DNA of 64,000 nucleotides from Mycolicibacterium iranicum (GTDB taxonomy: Bacteria; Actinomycetota; Actinomycetes; Mycobacteriales; Mycobacteriaceae): contig NZ_LWCS01000029.1 in the NCBI RefSeq assembly GCF_001650495.1, positions 1 through 64,000 on the forward strand, in the 5' to 3' direction. Positions within the stretch are counted from its first letter, which is position 1; every line of letters begins with the position of its first letter. The position numbers and the translations under genes are program-made. Below, piece by piece: positions 42,411-51,030 of the stretch. The notes beneath the pieces are model-generated. The model did not search any database. It saw only the letters and a list, made by a program, of their open reading frames with translations, and was not told where the DNA came from.

Positions 42411-45386
42411 TTGGCCGCCTCCAGTCCCCGGAAGCCACGTCGGACCCGAGGCCGCCATCGGAAGGCCACCAGCTCCCCAGCGGCGAACTGCGTGCAGTGG
42501 TTGCGGGTGGGTGCGGTCGGCATCGGACTGGCAGCCGCGGTCGCGGGGGGTCAGGGTGTCGCCTCGGCCAGTACCGACGATTCATCGAGCTCTGCTGATT
42601 CGTCCGCGAGCACGGATGGCGCGACGAGTGCCGGCGACGCCGACGAGGCCAACGCCGGGCCGAGTGCCGCTGCCACCGACGACGCTGACAACACCCACTC
42701 CCGGACCACGAAACGAACCGCTGCCGCAGACGCCACCGACGACGAGGACGTCGACACCACGGTCGGCGGATCAGAGGACGGCGAAACAGACGAAACGCCG
42801 CCGGCGGACGCGGCCGATCCGGATGAGGCGCACACCCCGCCTGCCGAGGTCGACGAAACCGACACCGCGCCGCAGGCCGAGCCGACACCGACGCCGGACA
42901 CCGCCGACACCGTCGCGCTCGACGAGCCCGAGTTGGAAACGACAGAAGTCACCGCGCCGGCTGCCCTGGCTGCGCCTTCGGTAACCGCCGCCGCGGCGCC
43001 CGAGCCCGGGACGAGCGCGTGGTACTTCCAAGGCGTTTTGCAGCGGGCGCTGTACCGCCTTACTGGATGGCCCGGTATCCCGAAGAACTTCGTCGACATC
43101 ACCAATTATCAGACTGACCAGACCCTAGACGCCGCCGACAATCAGCTCGACTACCTCTCGGAGAATGCACCGTTCGGCAGTCAGGCCCGGTGGCTTCCGG
43201 ACTTGATCGGAATCGTCAGCTTCTTCTTCGTACCGGTGCCCCAAGGCTCGACGTTCACCGACAAGTTGAATGCGATGGGGGATTTCCTCAATCGCGTGGT
43301 GCCGCCCTTCACCATCGAGCCGGGCGCAGACACCCTCGATGTCATCACGCCCTACAAGATCATGGGGGCCGCCGTCGTCGGGACAGCGACTGTACTGCAG
43401 GACATGCTCAACGGCATTTACGACCCGCAGCAATGGGCGATCGATGTGGTCAAGGCAACGACCGGGGCCACGATCACCGCGTCTGACCTGTCTGATTTCA
43501 CCAGTCTGTCCGCCAAGGTCGTCGCGGCTCAGACCGGCGCGATCCTGACCGGCGGGCTCGTCGACGGCGGTGCCTACTACGACCCTGAAAGGGCCTTTGA
43601 GGTAACACTTCCCACCTGGACCGCTCAGCAGGTGAATCCGTTCACGGTCATGACCTACATCGGGCTCGTCGGCATCTACAAGCGATTCCAGGAGATGGCC
43701 GTCCTGACCCAGTTCACCACCAGCACCACCTACGAGAGTTGGCTCTACACCATATCTTTGGGAAGTCAGAGCACCCGCTCGCAGTACGCGGCGGGGTCGT
43801 TCCATGCAGTCGATGCCGACGGTAACGGGGTGGACTTCTTCGGGGTCTCGCAGGGCGGAACCTACACCTCCGCGGGCGGGGCATTGGTCACCATCAACAC
43901 CGCCAACGGGGGATACACCTACACCAACACGCTCCCCGGCGCGGCGTTCTTCCACAAGGCGACGTCGGAAAATCCGGAGGACAGATTCGACACCGTGCAG
44001 ATACCGGTGAAGTCTGCGGACGGCGCCGTATACACGCTGACCTTCAAGATTCAGATCATCGACGGGACAAACGCCAACCCGACCGGATCCTCGACGGTGA
44101 CCGGTACGGACGCGGCGGGTGTGGTGAAGGGGAAGGTCACCGGCAGCGACTCCGACGGCGACACGCTGAACTACTCACTGGTCGGCTCGTCGGTCAACGG
44201 ACTCACAGGCAATTCGGCATACACCAAGAACGGCGCCGGCAACGGCGGCATCGTCACGATCAATTCGGCAACCGGTGATTTCACCTATGTCTCGACCTCG
44301 ACGGCCGGTGCCACGCAGAGCTTCCAGGTGCGGATCGGCGACGGCCACGGCGGTAGCGCCATCGTGACGGTCACGGTGCCCAACACCACGTCCATCACCC
44401 CGTCCAACGTCAACACCTCGACTCAAAATGTCGTCACGGGTTCGGTGCCGTCCTCGACGAACAGTCCGGGAGTGTTCACCAGCTACTCGCTGGGTACCGC
44501 CCCCTCGAAAGGCGCGGTCACGTCGTTCAACCCCACCACCGGCGCATTCACCTACACGCGGAATGCGGCGCTGGGACATACCACGACGCCCAACGATTTC
44601 GTCACCATCATCGCTACCGACGCCAACGGCCGCACGGTCACCTTGAGGATGCCTGTAGTGCCGACGGTGGCCAACACTGCGCCCACGGTCGTGCTGACCA
44701 CAGCCCCTACGGTGGGAACGCTCTCCGGCACAACACAAACCAGCACCGGAAAGGTCACCTACTCCGACGCGGACGGCGACGCGCCGGTGTGGACCACGGC
44801 AACCTCTGCCAGGGGTGCGACGATCACGTTCGCCGCCGACGGCACGTTCACGTATACCAGCAACCTCACCGCGGCGCAGCGCCACGCGGTGGCCAGGATC
44901 GGCGCCGCGGGCAGCACCTACAACGGGGTCGCCCTCGCCGCGTGGGAGGACGCCTTCACTGCGACTGTCGCCGACGGGTTCGGCGGCACGGCGCAAATCA
45001 CCGTGAAGGTCCCGATCTACGCAGTCAATGCCAATCCCACACTCAGCACCAACAATCCGGCGTGTGCGTTCGGCGTCTGCACGGTGACGGCGACGACAAC
45101 CGATGCTGACGGCGACGACCTCAGCGGCGGTCTCAATTCCTCGAACAATGGGACGGGTAGCCCCTGGTACACCCTCACCGCGGGCTCCGTCACCATCAAC
45201 GCAGGCAACCAGCACACCTTCAGTTGGACAGGCAACAGCAACGGCTTGGGCACTCAAGTCACTGTGGCCAACACCTACACCATCTACGACGGTCACTACC
45301 GGGTCACCAACGGCGTGGTCGATTCCACCTACTTCGCGCGTGCATGGAAGACGTGGACCAGCTCGGGGACCTCCACCGGCAACTGA
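42411..45386 (+). CDS. Large secreted VCBS/cadherin-like repeat protein
   Basis: A 991-aa surface or secreted protein. The n-region is strongly basic (PRKPRRTRGRHRKA); the signal core VGAVGIGLAAAVAGG ends ASA near residue 53. Residues about 54-190 are acidic and Asp/Glu/Thr/Ala-rich. A unique alpha/beta region (about 200-450) is followed by at least four beta-sandwich repeats with Asp-rich turns (GSDSDGDTLNYSLV, IGDGHGGSAIVTVTV, YSDADGDAPVW, TTDADGDDLSG). These are typical calcium-binding VCBS/cadherin-like modules of adhesins. The TTG at 42411 follows AAGGGGAG. No LPxTG or membrane anchor is seen at the C-terminus, so it is released or held non-covalently. Confidence 0.8.
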   Translation: MAASSPRKPRRTRGRHRKATSSPAANCVQWLRVGAVGIGLAAAVAGGQGVASASTDDSSSSADSSASTDGATSAGDADEANAGPSAAATDDADNTHSRTTKRTAAADATDDEDVDTTVGGSEDGETDETPPADAADPDEAHTPPAEVDETDTAPQAEPTPTPDTADTVALDEPELETTEVTAPAALAAPSVTAAAAPEPGTSAWYFQGVLQRALYRLTGWPGIPKNFVDITNYQTDQTLDAADNQLDYLSENAPFGSQARWLPDLIGIVSFFFVPVPQGSTFTDKLNAMGDFLNRVVPPFTIEPGADTLDVITPYKIMGAAVVGTATVLQDMLNGIYDPQQWAIDVVKATTGATITASDLSDFTSLSAKVVAAQTGAILTGGLVDGGAYYDPERAFEVTLPTWTAQQVNPFTVMTYIGLVGIYKRFQEMAVLTQFTTSTTYESWLYTISLGSQSTRSQYAAGSFHAVDADGNGVDFFGVSQGGTYTSAGGALVTINTANGGYTYTNTLPGAAFFHKATSENPEDRFDTVQIPVKSADGAVYTLTFKIQIIDGTNANPTGSSTVTGTDAAGVVKGKVTGSDSDGDTLNYSLVGSSVNGLTGNSAYTKNGAGNGGIVTINSATGDFTYVSTSTAGATQSFQVRIGDGHGGSAIVTVTVPNTTSITPSNVNTSTQNVVTGSVPSSTNSPGVFTSYSLGTAPSKGAVTSFNPTTGAFTYTRNAALGHTTTPNDFVTIIATDANGRTVTLRMPVVPTVANTAPTVVLTTAPTVGTLSGTTQTSTGKVTYSDADGDAPVWTTATSARGATITFAADGTFTYTSNLTAAQRHAVARIGAAGSTYNGVALAAWEDAFTATVADGFGGTAQITVKVPIYAVNANPTLSTNNPACAFGVCTVTATTTDADGDDLSGGLNSSNNGTGSPWYTLTAGSVTINAGNQHTFSWTGNSNGLGTQVTVANTYTIYDGHYRVTNGVVDSTYFARAWKTWTSSGTSTGN

Positions 45387-45412
45387 CGCCCGATCGAGGC
45401 CCGTTGGGAGCG

Positions 45413-45428
45413 TGCGCTTTTGCGCACC
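45413..45428. terminator. Perfect hairpin between convergent genes
   Basis: GTGCGC-tttt-GCGCAC is a perfect 6-bp stem with a 4-nt loop, 27 bases after the surface-protein stop and before the convergent urtE stop. It is suitable as a bidirectional terminator, although no U-run follows. Confidence 0.4.
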
Positions 45429-45508
45429 TTCGACAGCGCGCGCCACTGTGCAGAAACGCGCGCTCGCGGTGCCGGGTGAGGGACTAGATGGCCACAGCGG
45501 CGAGCCGC

Positions 45509-46201
45509 TCAGATGGCCATCGCGGCACGGACGTCGGCTTCCGACGCGGAACCGCCTGTGCCGCTGTTGGTGACGCGCCCGGCCTCCAGAATGTAGTAGC
45601 GCTGCGAGGATTCCAGAGCGAAGCCGATGTGCTGCTCGACGAGGAGCACTCCGAGGTCGCCGCGATCGGTCAGCGCGGTGATGGCCTCTTCGATCTCGTG
45701 GACGACCGACGGCTGAATACCCTCGGTCGGCTCGTCGAGGATCAAGCACTTCGGCGTGGTGATCAGCGCGCGGGCGATGGCGAGCTGCTGACGCTGCCCG
45801 CCTGACAGCAGGCCGGCGCGCCGCGTGAGCAGTTCTTTGAGCGCGGGGAACAGATCGAGCTGCTCGTCGATGAGCGCCTTGCCGTTTTTGCGGCCGTCGG
45901 CGACCACCTGGAGGTTCTCGGCGGTCGTCAGCTGTCCGAAGGACTGTTGGCCCTGCGGCACATACGCCAGGCCGCGGCCGACCCGCGCGCTGGGCCGCAG
46001 TTTGGTGATGTCGTCGCCGTCGAAGAGCACCTTGCCCGACGTGCACTTCAACAGTCCGACGGCGGCGCGCAGCAACGTGGTCTTTCCGGCGCCGTTGTGC
46101 CCCATCACGGCGGCGACCCCGTCGGTGGGCACCTCGAGGCTGACCCCGTGAATGACCTCGCTGCGGCCGTAGCCGGTCCGGACGTCGACCAGTTGCAGCA
46201 T
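45509..46201 (-). CDS. urtE: Urea/branched-chain amino acid ABC transporter ATP-binding protein UrtE
   Basis: A 230-aa ATPase of the LivF/UrtE class. Walker A is GHNGAGKT, the signature LLSGGQRQQLAIARAL, and Walker B CLILDEPTEGIQPSVV. EGIQPS is typical of UrtE. The ATG at 46201 overlaps the urtD stop by one base (TGATG). The open frame to 46645 runs over urtD and is rejected. It is the last gene of urtABCDE, convergent with the VCBS surface protein. Confidence 0.92.
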   Translation of the reverse strand: MLQLVDVRTGYGRSEVIHGVSLEVPTDGVAAVMGHNGAGKTTLLRAAVGLLKCTSGKVLFDGDDITKLRPSARVGRGLAYVPQGQQSFGQLTTAENLQVVADGRKNGKALIDEQLDLFPALKELLTRRAGLLSGGQRQQLAIARALITTPKCLILDEPTEGIQPSVVHEIEEAITALTDRGDLGVLLVEQHIGFALESSQRYYILEAGRVTNSGTGGSASEADVRAAMAI

Positions 46202-47034
46202 CAGGAGTTCTCCTCGACGAGTTCGATGCCGTCGGCGCCGGCGGCGGCGGTGCCCAGATAGACCTCCTGGACTTTCGGGTTGGCCTGGACCTCGGCGACC
46301 GAGCCCTCGGCGATCACCTGGCCGCGGGCGAGCACGGTCACCGACGTGGCGAACGCGCGCATGAAGTCCATGTCGTGTTCGACGACGACCACGGTGCGTT
46401 CGGCACCGATGCGGCGCAACAGGTTTCCGGTCTCCTCGCGTTCCTCGGCGCTCATGCCGGCCACGGGTTCGTCGAGAAGCAGTACGTCGGCGTTCTGCAC
46501 CAGCAGCATGCCGATCTCCAGCCACTGCTTCTGGCCGTGGGCGAGCACCCCGGCGGGTTTGTCCGCCAGATGCGTCAGCCCGGTGGTGTGCAGTGCCTGC
46601 TCGATCGTGGGCAGCACCCCCTTGCGTCTGCGCAGCAGCGTCCATGCCGACCGTCCCGCGCCGGCGGCGATGTCGAGGTTCTGCAGAACGGTGAGCTGCT
46701 CGAACACGCTGGCGGTCTGGAAGGTTCGTCCCACGCCGCGGCGGGCGATCTGGTGCACCTTCTTCCCAAGTAGTTCGACCCCGGACTTGTTGACCGACCC
46801 GGTCGCGGGCACCAACCCGGTGATCGCGTCGATCACGGTGGTCTTGCCGGCACCGTTGGGTCCGATCAGGAACCGGAGATCACCCTGGAACAGAGTGAGG
46901 TTGACGTCGCTGACGGCCTTGAAACCGTCGAAATCGACGGTGAGGCCGCGTACTTCGAGGTACTGCGTGCCCATACCGGCGTTGCCGCCGACGGCCGGCT
47001 CCTTGCCTGCAGTGCTCGCTTCGACTTCGGTCAT
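46201..47034 (-). CDS. urtD: Urea ABC transporter ATP-binding protein UrtD
   Basis: A 277-aa ATPase of the LivG/UrtD class. Walker A is GPNGAGKT, Walker B VLLLDEPVAGMSAEE. The signature region is unusual, AHGQKQWLEIGMLL rather than LSGGQ; this form is normal for UrtD. The N-terminus has a hydrophilic extension of about 25 residues before YLEVRGLTVDF. The ATG overlaps the urtC stop (ATGA, 47031-47034). Confidence 0.93.
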   Translation of the reverse strand: MTEVEASTAGKEPAVGGNAGMGTQYLEVRGLTVDFDGFKAVSDVNLTLFQGDLRFLIGPNGAGKTTVIDAITGLVPATGSVNKSGVELLGKKVHQIARRGVGRTFQTASVFEQLTVLQNLDIAAGAGRSAWTLLRRRKGVLPTIEQALHTTGLTHLADKPAGVLAHGQKQWLEIGMLLVQNADVLLLDEPVAGMSAEEREETGNLLRRIGAERTVVVVEHDMDFMRAFATSVTVLARGQVIAEGSVAEVQANPKVQEVYLGTAAAGADGIELVEENS

Positions 47035-48143
47035 GAGCTGGCGCCCACCTTCTCTGCGTCGGGGTCGGAGTCCGCGGCTTGCTCTGACGGCGGCTCGGCC
47101 TTGGCCTTACGGCGTCGCTTGAGCAGCACCGCGAGTCCGGCGAAACCGGCGGGGAAGAAGCCGACGACGACGATGAACAACAAACCCTGCGCGTAGGTCC
47201 ATTCAGACGGAAAGCGTTCGGAGAACAGGGTTTGCGCCCACGCCACACCGATCGCGCCCAGAACGGGCCCCAACAGGGTGGTGCGGCCACCGATCGCGAC
47301 GCCGATGAGAAACGCGATCGACGGCAGGATGCCGACCTGGGACGGTGCGATGAACCCCACGATCGGTGCGAACAGCGCACCGGCGATGCTGGCGAACAGT
47401 GCCGCCACCGTGTACGCGACCACCTTGATGTTGGCGGGGTCATAGCCCAGAAAGCGCACTCGCTCCTCGCCGTCGCGCACGGCGACGAGGAGTTCGCCGT
47501 ACCGGCTCTGCATGAGTTGACGCACCACCGCGACGACGATCAGCAGCACCGCGGCGGCGATGAAGTACAGCATTCTCCGGTTCACCGGGTCGTTGAGCGT
47601 AAACCCGAAGAACGTGCGGAACCTGTTGAGCCCGTTGGAGCCGCCCAGGCTGGTCTGCCCGACGAGCAGAATGGCCAGCGCGGCCGCGAGCGCCTGCGAC
47701 AGGATCGCGAAGTACGCGCCCTTGACCTTCCGTTTGAACACGCCGAGACCCAGGGCCGCGGCGATCCCGGCGGGAACGACGATGATCGCGATCAGGGTCA
47801 CGATCGGCGATGCGAAAGGCGTCCAGTAGCCAGGCAGTTCACGCACGCCCTGGATCTGCATGAAGTCGGGCACCTCGTCGCCGCGCAACTGCGCGTCGGC
47901 GATCTTCAGGTGCATCGCCATCATGTAGCCGCCGAGCCCGAAGAACACGCCCTGACCCAGCACCAACATGCCACCCCGACCCCAAGCCAGGCCGATGCCG
48001 ACCGCGACGATCGCAAAGCACAGGAACTTGCCGAGCAGGCTGAGCCGGAAGTCCGACAACACCGCGGGTGCGATGACGAACAGCACCAGTGCCGCGACGC
48101 CGAAACCGGCCCAGGTCTGCCAGCGTCCGAGGAGAGTTTTCAC
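47031..48143 (-). CDS. urtC: Urea ABC transporter permease UrtC
   Basis: A 370-aa LivM-type permease with about ten hydrophobic segments. Conserved GRGGMLVLGQGVFFGLGGYMMAMHL near residue 55 and the loop AVRDGEERVRFLGYDPANIKVVAYTV near 225 identify UrtC. The C-terminal tail is charged and Ala/Asp-rich. The GTG start overlaps the urtB stop (GTGA, 48140-48143). It pairs with UrtB to form the membrane channel, while UrtD/E energise it. Confidence 0.93.
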   Translation of the reverse strand: MKTLLGRWQTWAGFGVAALVLFVIAPAVLSDFRLSLLGKFLCFAIVAVGIGLAWGRGGMLVLGQGVFFGLGGYMMAMHLKIADAQLRGDEVPDFMQIQGVRELPGYWTPFASPIVTLIAIIVVPAGIAAALGLGVFKRKVKGAYFAILSQALAAALAILLVGQTSLGGSNGLNRFRTFFGFTLNDPVNRRMLYFIAAAVLLIVVAVVRQLMQSRYGELLVAVRDGEERVRFLGYDPANIKVVAYTVAALFASIAGALFAPIVGFIAPSQVGILPSIAFLIGVAIGGRTTLLGPVLGAIGVAWAQTLFSERFPSEWTYAQGLLFIVVVGFFPAGFAGLAVLLKRRRKAKAEPPSEQAADSDPDAEKVGASS

Positions 48144-49024
48144 ACGAGACTCCTTGTCCGAACGGTGAACAGACCCTGTGGTCGCGCCTGCAGGAAGATC
48201 ACGATGACGACGAACACGATCACCTTGGCCAGCGACGCGGTGGTGTTGTACTCGATGAACGAGTTCAGGAAGCCGAGCGCGAACGCCGCGATCACCGTGC
48301 CCTTGATCTGGCCGAGTCCGCCGACCACGACCACGAGGAACGCGTCGATCAGATAGCTCTGTCCGATGGTCGGGCTGGTCGACCCGATCAACGTCAACGC
48401 CACACCGGCGACGGCCGCCAGACCGGACCCGATGAAGAAGGTGGTGATGTCGGTCTTGCGTGACGAGATGCCGCTGGTCTCGGCGAGATCACGGTTCTGC
48501 ACGACGGCGCGGATGCGCCGCCCCATCGGGCTGACCTTGAGCACCGCGGCGAGCACCGCGACGCACACGACCGCCAGCACGAGGATGAAGATGCGGGTCT
48601 TGGGCACCACGGCACCGAGGATTTCGATACCGCCGGAAAGCCACTCCGGTGCGATGACGTTCACCGCGGGAGCGCCGAAGATATCGCGCGCCACCTGCTG
48701 CAGGATCAGGCCGACACCGAAAGTCACCAGCAACGTATCCAGCGGCCGGTGGTACATGCGCTGGATCAGCGTCACCTCCAGCAGCGCTCCCATCGCACCG
48801 CCGATGAAGAAGCCCAGAACCAGCGAGATGATGAGCGAGACACCGGCACTCGACACGATCTGCTGTACGACATAGGCGGTGTAGCAGCCGGCCATGATGA
48901 ACTCGCCGTGCGCCATGTTGATGACGCCCATCTGGCCGAAGGTCAGTGACAGTCCCAGTGCGGCCAGCAACAGGATCGAGCCGAGGCTCAATCCTGTTGC
49001 CAGCTGTCCGATTACGACATCCAC
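48140..49024 (-). CDS. urtB: Urea ABC transporter permease UrtB
   Basis: A 294-aa LivH-type permease with eight or so membrane segments. Characteristic segments are ALGLSLTFGQMGVINMAHGEFIMAGCYTAYVVQ, RPLDTLLVTFGVGLILQQ, the cytoplasmic EAA-like RAVVQNRDLAETSGISSRKTDITTFFIGSGLA, and FLVVVVGGLGQIKGTVIAA. The start is GTG 49024, 37 bp downstream of the urtA stop. The AHGEF element is usual in UrtB proteins and supports a urea-type rather than Leu/Ile/Val-type system. Confidence 0.93.
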   Translation of the reverse strand: MDVVIGQLATGLSLGSILLLAALGLSLTFGQMGVINMAHGEFIMAGCYTAYVVQQIVSSAGVSLIISLVLGFFIGGAMGALLEVTLIQRMYHRPLDTLLVTFGVGLILQQVARDIFGAPAVNVIAPEWLSGGIEILGAVVPKTRIFILVLAVVCVAVLAAVLKVSPMGRRIRAVVQNRDLAETSGISSRKTDITTFFIGSGLAAVAGVALTLIGSTSPTIGQSYLIDAFLVVVVGGLGQIKGTVIAAFALGFLNSFIEYNTTASLAKVIVFVVIVIFLQARPQGLFTVRTRSLV

Positions 49025-49061
49025 GTGCTTCTTGTTCTTCCCGTCGCTTCGCTCGCCCGGA

Positions 49062-50327
49062 TCAGCCAGACAGTCCGGCAGCCCACGGGTAGGACTTCAG
49101 GAACGGATCCGGCTCGATCGGTCCGGGCGACTCCCAGATCGTGTAGATGAGCCCGTCAGGACGGATCTCACCGATTCTGGCGGTCTTGGTGATGTGGTGG
49201 TTCTCGCCGTCGATGGTGACCAGACCCTCCGGTGCGTCGAACGTGACACCGTCGGCGTTGTCTTGAATGGCCTTGACGTCGAACGACTGTGCCTTCTCGA
49301 CGGTGTTCTTCCACAGGTACACCGAGACGTACGCGGCTTCCATCGGGTCCGAGGTCGGCTTGTCCGCACCGAACTTGGCCTTGTAGGCCTCGACGAACTC
49401 GTTGTTCACCGGTGTGTCGATGGTCTGGTAGTAGTTCCACGCGGTCAGCTGGTTGGTGATGTTCTGCACGCCGATGCCGCCGACCTCTTCCTCGGCGATC
49501 GACACCGAGACGACCGGCATGTCCTGGGGCGTCAGGCCGACGTTCTTGTACTCGCGGAAGAACGCCACGTTGGAGTCGCCGTTGAGGGTGTTGAACACCG
49601 CGTCGGCGTCTGCGGAACGCACCTTGTTGACGATCGTGGAGAAGTCCGTGCTGCCCAGCGGGGTGTAATCCTCGCCCTTGATCTCGATGCCATTGGCCTC
49701 CGCGTAGGCCTTGATGATGCGGTTGGCGGTCTGCGGGAACACGTAGTCGCTACCGACCAGGTACAGCGACTTGACGCCCTTCTCCTTGAGGTAGTCGAGG
49801 GCGGGCACGATCTGCTGGTTGGTGGTTGCGCCGGTGTAGAAGATGTTGGGGGACGACTCCAGGCCCTCGTATTGGACGGGGTAGTAGAGCAGAGAGTTCG
49901 CGCTCTCGAACACGGGCAGCATCGCTTTACGGCTCGAGGAGGTCCATCCGCCGAACACCGCGGCGACACAGTCGCTGCTGATCAGCTTCTCGGCCTTCTC
50001 GGCGAACACCGTGGGCTCCGACGCACCGTCCTCGCCCACCAGCTGGATCTGCTTGCCCATGACGCCGCCCGAGGCGTTGATCTGCTCCACAGCCAGATCG
50101 ATCGCGTTGCGGACCGTCACCTCGGAGATCGCCATGGTCCCCGACAACGAGTTCAGTGCCCCGACCTTGATCGTCTCGCCGGAGGTGTCGACACAGGACT
50201 CTGCATTTGCTGAATCGGTCTCGGTCGCTTTGCTGCCGCAGCCGGCGAGCAGCAGACTGGCGACGGCCACCACGCTTCCTGCTGTCAGCGCTGATCTCGT
50301 GAACGGGTGGCGTCGAGGTTGGTTCAT
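49062..50327 (-). CDS. urtA: Urea ABC transporter substrate-binding lipoprotein UrtA
   Basis: A 421-aa exported lipoprotein. The signal peptide ends in LLLAGC with C30. The mature protein has the UrtA hallmarks IKVGALNSLSGTMAISE, FGGWTSSSRKAMLPVFE, LLYYPVQYEGLESSPNIFYTGA and DPFLKSYPWA near the C-terminus. It captures urea or short amides for UrtBCDE. The ATG at 50327 is preferred over the in-frame start at 50411 because it puts the basic n-region and hydrophobic core at the start. No urease genes are in the window. Confidence 0.95.
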   Translation of the reverse strand: MNQPRRHPFTRSALTAGSVVAVASLLLAGCGSKATETDSANAESCVDTSGETIKVGALNSLSGTMAISEVTVRNAIDLAVEQINASGGVMGKQIQLVGEDGASEPTVFAEKAEKLISSDCVAAVFGGWTSSSRKAMLPVFESANSLLYYPVQYEGLESSPNIFYTGATTNQQIVPALDYLKEKGVKSLYLVGSDYVFPQTANRIIKAYAEANGIEIKGEDYTPLGSTDFSTIVNKVRSADADAVFNTLNGDSNVAFFREYKNVGLTPQDMPVVSVSIAEEEVGGIGVQNITNQLTAWNYYQTIDTPVNNEFVEAYKAKFGADKPTSDPMEAAYVSVYLWKNTVEKAQSFDVKAIQDNADGVTFDAPEGLVTIDGENHHITKTARIGEIRPDGLIYTIWESPGPIEPDPFLKSYPWAAGLSG

Positions 50328-50405
50328 GAACGGCCTTTCTGGCAGTCGGCAGTGCTCATCCGCTGATGAGGAGCCGAGTGGAGAGACTTCTGAACAATGA
50401 AGTTC

Positions 50406-50424
50406 CGACACCGCCCCGGTGTCG
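50406..50424. promoter_or_regulatory. Stem-loop in the urtA upstream region
   Basis: CGACACC-gcccc-GGTGTCG is a perfect 7-bp stem with a 5-nt loop, 79-97 bases upstream of urtA. It may be a leader structure or a protein site. The rest of the 249-bp gap (50328-50576) must hold the urtA promoter and that of the divergent small exported protein. Confidence 0.35.
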
Positions 50425-50576
50425 AATCGGGACGTTAGAGTGCCTGTGTTTCTGCCAAATGTCTGTGTGTGACAGGCGCGTTAACCTGTTGTCGCAACCG
50501 GCAGTTGGTTTGCCATTAACCGGGATTGTGGTCGTGAGACTGGCACGGTCGTAACAATCCGGTAGCGTCCGGCGAT

Positions 50577-51029
50577 GTGACCAGTATGCGATCAGCTTTG
50601 CGAAGCAATTCAGCCAAAGTAGGAGCGGCGGTCGGGGCGTCACTTCTGGCGGCGGCCACCTCGGTCGTGGTCGGTGCGCCCACTGCGGGTGCGCAGCCCG
50701 CGGGTCATCAGGTCCGGTACACGCTCGTGTCCGGCGGTGCCTACCAGTTCGACCTCTTCTACCTGACGAGTCAGCCGCCCAGCATGGAGGCCTTCAACGC
50801 CGACGCCTACGCGTTCGCCAAGCGTGAGAAGGTCAACCTGGCGCCGGGCGTACCGTGGGTGTTCGAAACGACGCTGGAGGACCCGAACTGGGCCATTCTT
50901 CAGGTCAGCAGCACCACCAAGGGTGGCCAGGCCGCACCGAACGCGCATTGCGACATCGCCGTCGACGGCGCGGTCCTGACCGAGCACAACGATCCGTACA
51001 ACGTGCGGTGCCAGCTCGGTAACTGGTGA
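50577..51029 (+). CDS. Small exported protein, MmpS-like beta-domain
   Basis: A 150-aa protein with a signal peptide (SNSAKVGAAVGASLLAAATSVVVGAPTAGA, cleavage near residue 39). A compact beta-rich domain has two Cys (about C124 and C144) that could form a disulfide. HQVRYTLVSGGAYQFDLFYLTSQPP resembles the beta-sandwich of MmpS accessory proteins, but no membrane anchor is retained. Start is uncertain: GTG 50577 or ATG 50586. TAGCGT at 50563-50568 with CTGGCA 17 bp upstream could give a near-leaderless transcript. Function is unknown. Confidence 0.7.
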   Translation: MTSMRSALRSNSAKVGAAVGASLLAAATSVVVGAPTAGAQPAGHQVRYTLVSGGAYQFDLFYLTSQPPSMEAFNADAYAFAKREKVNLAPGVPWVFETTLEDPNWAILQVSSTTKGGQAAPNAHCDIAVDGAVLTEHNDPYNVRCQLGNW

Positions 51030-51030
51030 G

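Noticed and set aside
50448..50473. GlnR-type box upstream of urtA (GTTTC ... GTGAC)
   Set aside because: The half-sites are off by one base from the GTnAC-n6-GnAAC spacing, and no other arrangement in the gap fits.
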